Assembly (NCBI GenBank): GCA_016744275.1 | Contig: JADGEP010000152.1 | Span: 1 to 8,684, forward strand | Origin: Candidatus Krumholzibacteriia bacterium | GTDB lineage: Bacteria; Krumholzibacteriota; Krumholzibacteriia; LZORAL124-64-63 | Length of the DNA: 8,684 nucleotides | Direction: 5' to 3' | In this document: positions 6,615 through 8,684 of the stretch, one piece after another | How positions within the stretch are numbered: the first letter of the stretch is position 1 | Layout of the letters: every line of letters starts with the position of its first letter | Notes under the pieces: model-generated | Database searches by the model: none | What the model was told of the DNA's origin: nothing | What the model saw: the letters and a program-made list of their open reading frames with translations, nothing else | Position numbers and translations under genes: made by a program

Positions 6615-8684
6615 TTGACCCAGGTTATTGCTCAGCAGATTAACAGCCGCCGCACCCTGAAGGTGTTCTTGGCGAGCTTGCTGATGGCCGTGGTTTTGGG
6701 CCTCCCGCTGGACGCTTCGGCTGATCCTGACTATGGCGATGGCCCTCTCCTGTATGGTTTTGATCCCGTCCTCAAAGCGACCGATGACCCGCGCTTGCTG
6801 GGTGTCGAGCGATTGGTCATGCGGCGGCGCTTGGCCGTATTGGGCGTCGATCCCTTGCGGTACCCCAATCGCCATCCTGGCCTGGAGACTTCGGTCTTTA
6901 AGGTGATGAACGATAAATCCCGGGTGGATTTGGTGCGTATGGAGCACCTCGTTGAGTACAACGGCCCCCTGGGCGTGATGACTGAATTCCAATACCCGAC
7001 TTTCTTCTATCTGTTCCCGAGTTCTGAACCGCTGCCCGGCGGATTTGTCTATTATCCCGCGCGACCGGTGACCGATTCGGTGGTGCGCATTTTTCTGGAT
7101 GACCTGGACATGGGAGCCGCCCGGCGCCATGCCGTGGATCAGGTGATGACCCGGAACGACGCCCTGGATGTCGCGGGTGCCGGCAAGACCAGCACCGATA
7201 ACGACGGCCTGATCAACCTGACGATTCCCATCAAGCTGCCCCGAACCCTGGAAAAAGTCATTGGGCGGGGTGAAAAGACAAAGATCAAGATCACCGGCCG
7301 CGAACGCATCGCCATCACCGGTGAAAGCACGGTGGTTGATCCCTTCGTGCCCAACGAGCGCATCACCAGCCAGTCTCTCTTTCCCAGCCTGGACATGGAA
7401 CAAGAGCTGCAAGTCAATCTTTCCGGCACCATCGGTGAAAAAATCATCATCGAAGTGGACCACAACAGCGCCCAGATCGGCCCCGATGCCACCAAAATCA
7501 AGCTGATGTACCAAGGCGATGAAGACGAGATCATCAAGACCATCGAAACCGGAGATGTCGGTTTGACCTTGCCCGGCAGCCAGTTGCTGGGCTACAACTC
7601 AAACCAGTCCGGCCTCTTTGGCGTCAAGGTGACAGGCCAGATGGGGCGGGCCGATTTTACGGTGGTGGCTTCGAAGCAGAAGGCCGAATCGAGCGCCAAG
7701 AGTTTCAACGCCAAGGGCGGCGTGGTGTCGGATCACGAGATCTTCTCATCGAATTACATCAACAACCGGTTTTTCAAATTGGACCTTCCTTCGCGGGAAG
7801 CCAGTGGCCGCCAAGAGGGCGAAAAGATCCTGCTGTCGTCCATCAAGGTTTACCGCCGGATGGGGCCTGGTGAATTCCGTACCGGTGATGTCCGCTACGT
7901 GGCGGCCTATATTGACCGTGATGGATATCGAGCCTGGGACTCAGGTGCAATAGATTTTGGCGACCCAAGGGAAGTCGGCTTGCGTTGGCGCGAAGTGACG
8001 GGATTTGATCCGCTACTGAATACCGACGGAGGTTTAGAAGCTATCGACATGCGGTCGTCTCAACTGGACGAGGATATCCTGGCAGTTGTCTACACCGTTG
8101 TAGATGCCGGTGGCAATTTGCTGGGACGGGTGGGTGACGATCCCAGTTTGACGACGGCGACCCAGATGATTGATGGAGAAGGGGATGAGCCATATTTCCG
8201 CATGAAGATGCTCAAATCGACGGTGGCGAATCCAGACGAGCACCTCTACAGCTATGTCCTGCGCAATATCTATTCCTTGGGTGGATCAAACATCGATGTG
8301 AGCACTTTTGATCTGCGCATCGAGGCCAACGACGTTAGTGATCTTACTCCTGATCTGGACGAGGCCAATCTGACCTACTTGCGCATCTTCGGGCTGGACA
8401 TTGAAGATCCCTCCCGAATTCCGGGCGCTGATGGCTTGGTCGATGTCCACAATCCATTAATTTTCGATTTGAATAAAGGGCTGCTCAAATTTCCGCTCGA
8501 TTTTCCTGAACCGTTCAACGCAACCGAAGCGGATTATACCCGCTATGCCCAGGATGATAGTTTTTCCTTCGATACGTCGGAATTCCTCAGAGACAATTTG
8601 GCCGATGAAGTTATCTACAACCCGAACGGTTCACCGACGAACTTCCATCAGGAACAGTACTTCAAGATCGTAGCATCCCACGCC
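6615..8684 (+). CDS. sprA: SprA-family outer-membrane protein, N-terminal part (type IX secretion translocon homologue)
   Basis: The first 690 residues of a large protein whose frame is open to the window end; full SprA proteins exceed 2,000 residues. In Bacteroidota SprA (Sov) is the outer-membrane barrel through which type IX substrates leave the cell. The start is TTG at 6615: AGGAG (6603-6607) is seven bases upstream, no ATG lies in the open frame before it, and it yields a signal peptide (SRRTLK, then a hydrophobic core at about 17-32 and ASA at 34-36 before Asp-Pro). Conserved blocks follow: GLINLTIPIKLPRTLEKVIG (198-217), RERIAITGES, FPSLDMEQELQVNLSGTIGE (256-275), then KIKLMYQGDEDEIIKTIETG (294-313), GLFGVK, and FTVVASKQKAES (348-359). 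A later HNPLIFDLNKGLLKFP (612-627) also fits the family. No cysteine was seen in these 690 residues. It is divergent from lptFG. Family assignment is firm; a working type IX system is inference. Confidence 0.82.
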   Translation, partial: MTQVIAQQINSRRTLKVFLASLLMAVVLGLPLDASADPDYGDGPLLYGFDPVLKATDDPRLLGVERLVMRRRLAVLGVDPLRYPNRHPGLETSVFKVMNDKSRVDLVRMEHLVEYNGPLGVMTEFQYPTFFYLFPSSEPLPGGFVYYPARPVTDSVVRIFLDDLDMGAARRHAVDQVMTRNDALDVAGAGKTSTDNDGLINLTIPIKLPRTLEKVIGRGEKTKIKITGRERIAITGESTVVDPFVPNERITSQSLFPSLDMEQELQVNLSGTIGEKIIIEVDHNSAQIGPDATKIKLMYQGDEDEIIKTIETGDVGLTLPGSQLLGYNSNQSGLFGVKVTGQMGRADFTVVASKQKAESSAKSFNAKGGVVSDHEIFSSNYINNRFFKLDLPSREASGRQEGEKILLSSIKVYRRMGPGEFRTGDVRYVAAYIDRDGYRAWDSGAIDFGDPREVGLRWREVTGFDPLLNTDGGLEAIDMRSSQLDEDILAVVYTVVDAGGNLLGRVGDDPSLTTATQMIDGEGDEPYFRMKMLKSTVANPDEHLYSYVLRNIYSLGGSNIDVSTFDLRIEANDVSDLTPDLDEANLTYLRIFGLDIEDPSRIPGADGLVDVHNPLIFDLNKGLLKFPLDFPEPFNATEADYTRYAQDDSFSFDTSEFLRDNLADEVIYNPNGSPTNFHQEQYFKIVASHA

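Noticed and set aside
6458..6643. 61-codon + strand frame from a GTG in the lptF/sprA gap
   Set aside because: It has no clear ribosome binding site, begins inside a hairpin and overlaps the sprA start; no homology could be recognised, so it was not called.
6291..7514. 407-codon open frame on the - strand across the intergenic region and the sprA-like gene
   Set aside because: The + strand carries a signal peptide and several SprA blocks here; the antisense product is low-complexity His/Gln/Gly-rich sequence with no family resemblance.

Overview
The window looks like a chromosomal segment from a moderately GC-rich Gram-negative (diderm) bacterium. The diderm cell plan is inferred from an lptF/lptG pair (lipopolysaccharide export permeases), a lipoprotein, and the start of a very large SprA-type outer-membrane protein. 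SprA homologues are typical of Bacteroidota and related phyla of the FCB group. The G/C-rich third codon positions, the bifunctional phosphoglucose/phosphomannose isomerase and the style of the SprA N-terminus fit a non-Bacteroidota FCB or candidate-phylum lineage better than a classical Bacteroidota. That placement is inference from motifs only.

Left part, + strand (1-2839): three metabolic genes in one direction. These are the C-terminal end of PTS enzyme I (ptsI), then a bifunctional phosphoglucose/phosphomannose isomerase starting one base after the ptsI stop, then S-adenosylmethionine synthetase (metK) 31 bases further on. A strong hairpin closes the unit, with A-runs on one side and T-runs on the other. 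metK is disrupted: its first 141 or so codons and its remaining 235 or so codons lie in different frames. The break sits in a short GC-rich stretch near 2052-2067, and the spacing of conserved residues suggests that five bases are missing.

Middle part, - strand (2909-6300): a small predicted lipoprotein with two PKD-like domains converges on metK and shares its terminator. Upstream of it, after a 237-base gap, lie lptG and lptF (transcribed lptF then lptG, overlapping by four bases). They encode the two permease subunits that, with LptB, power lipopolysaccharide extraction from the inner membrane. LptF carries an unusually long, highly charged insertion before its second membrane block.

Right part, + strand (6615-8684, running off the end): the first 690 codons of a SprA-family protein, divergent from lptF across a 314-base intergenic region. 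It has a TTG start with a good ribosome binding site, a signal peptide, and the conserved SprA N-terminal blocks. SprA (Sov) is the outer-membrane translocon of the type IX secretion system in Bacteroidota.

No RNA genes, CRISPR arrays, insertion sequences or prophage genes were found. The two observations most worth following up are the SprA homologue and the broken metK reading frame.
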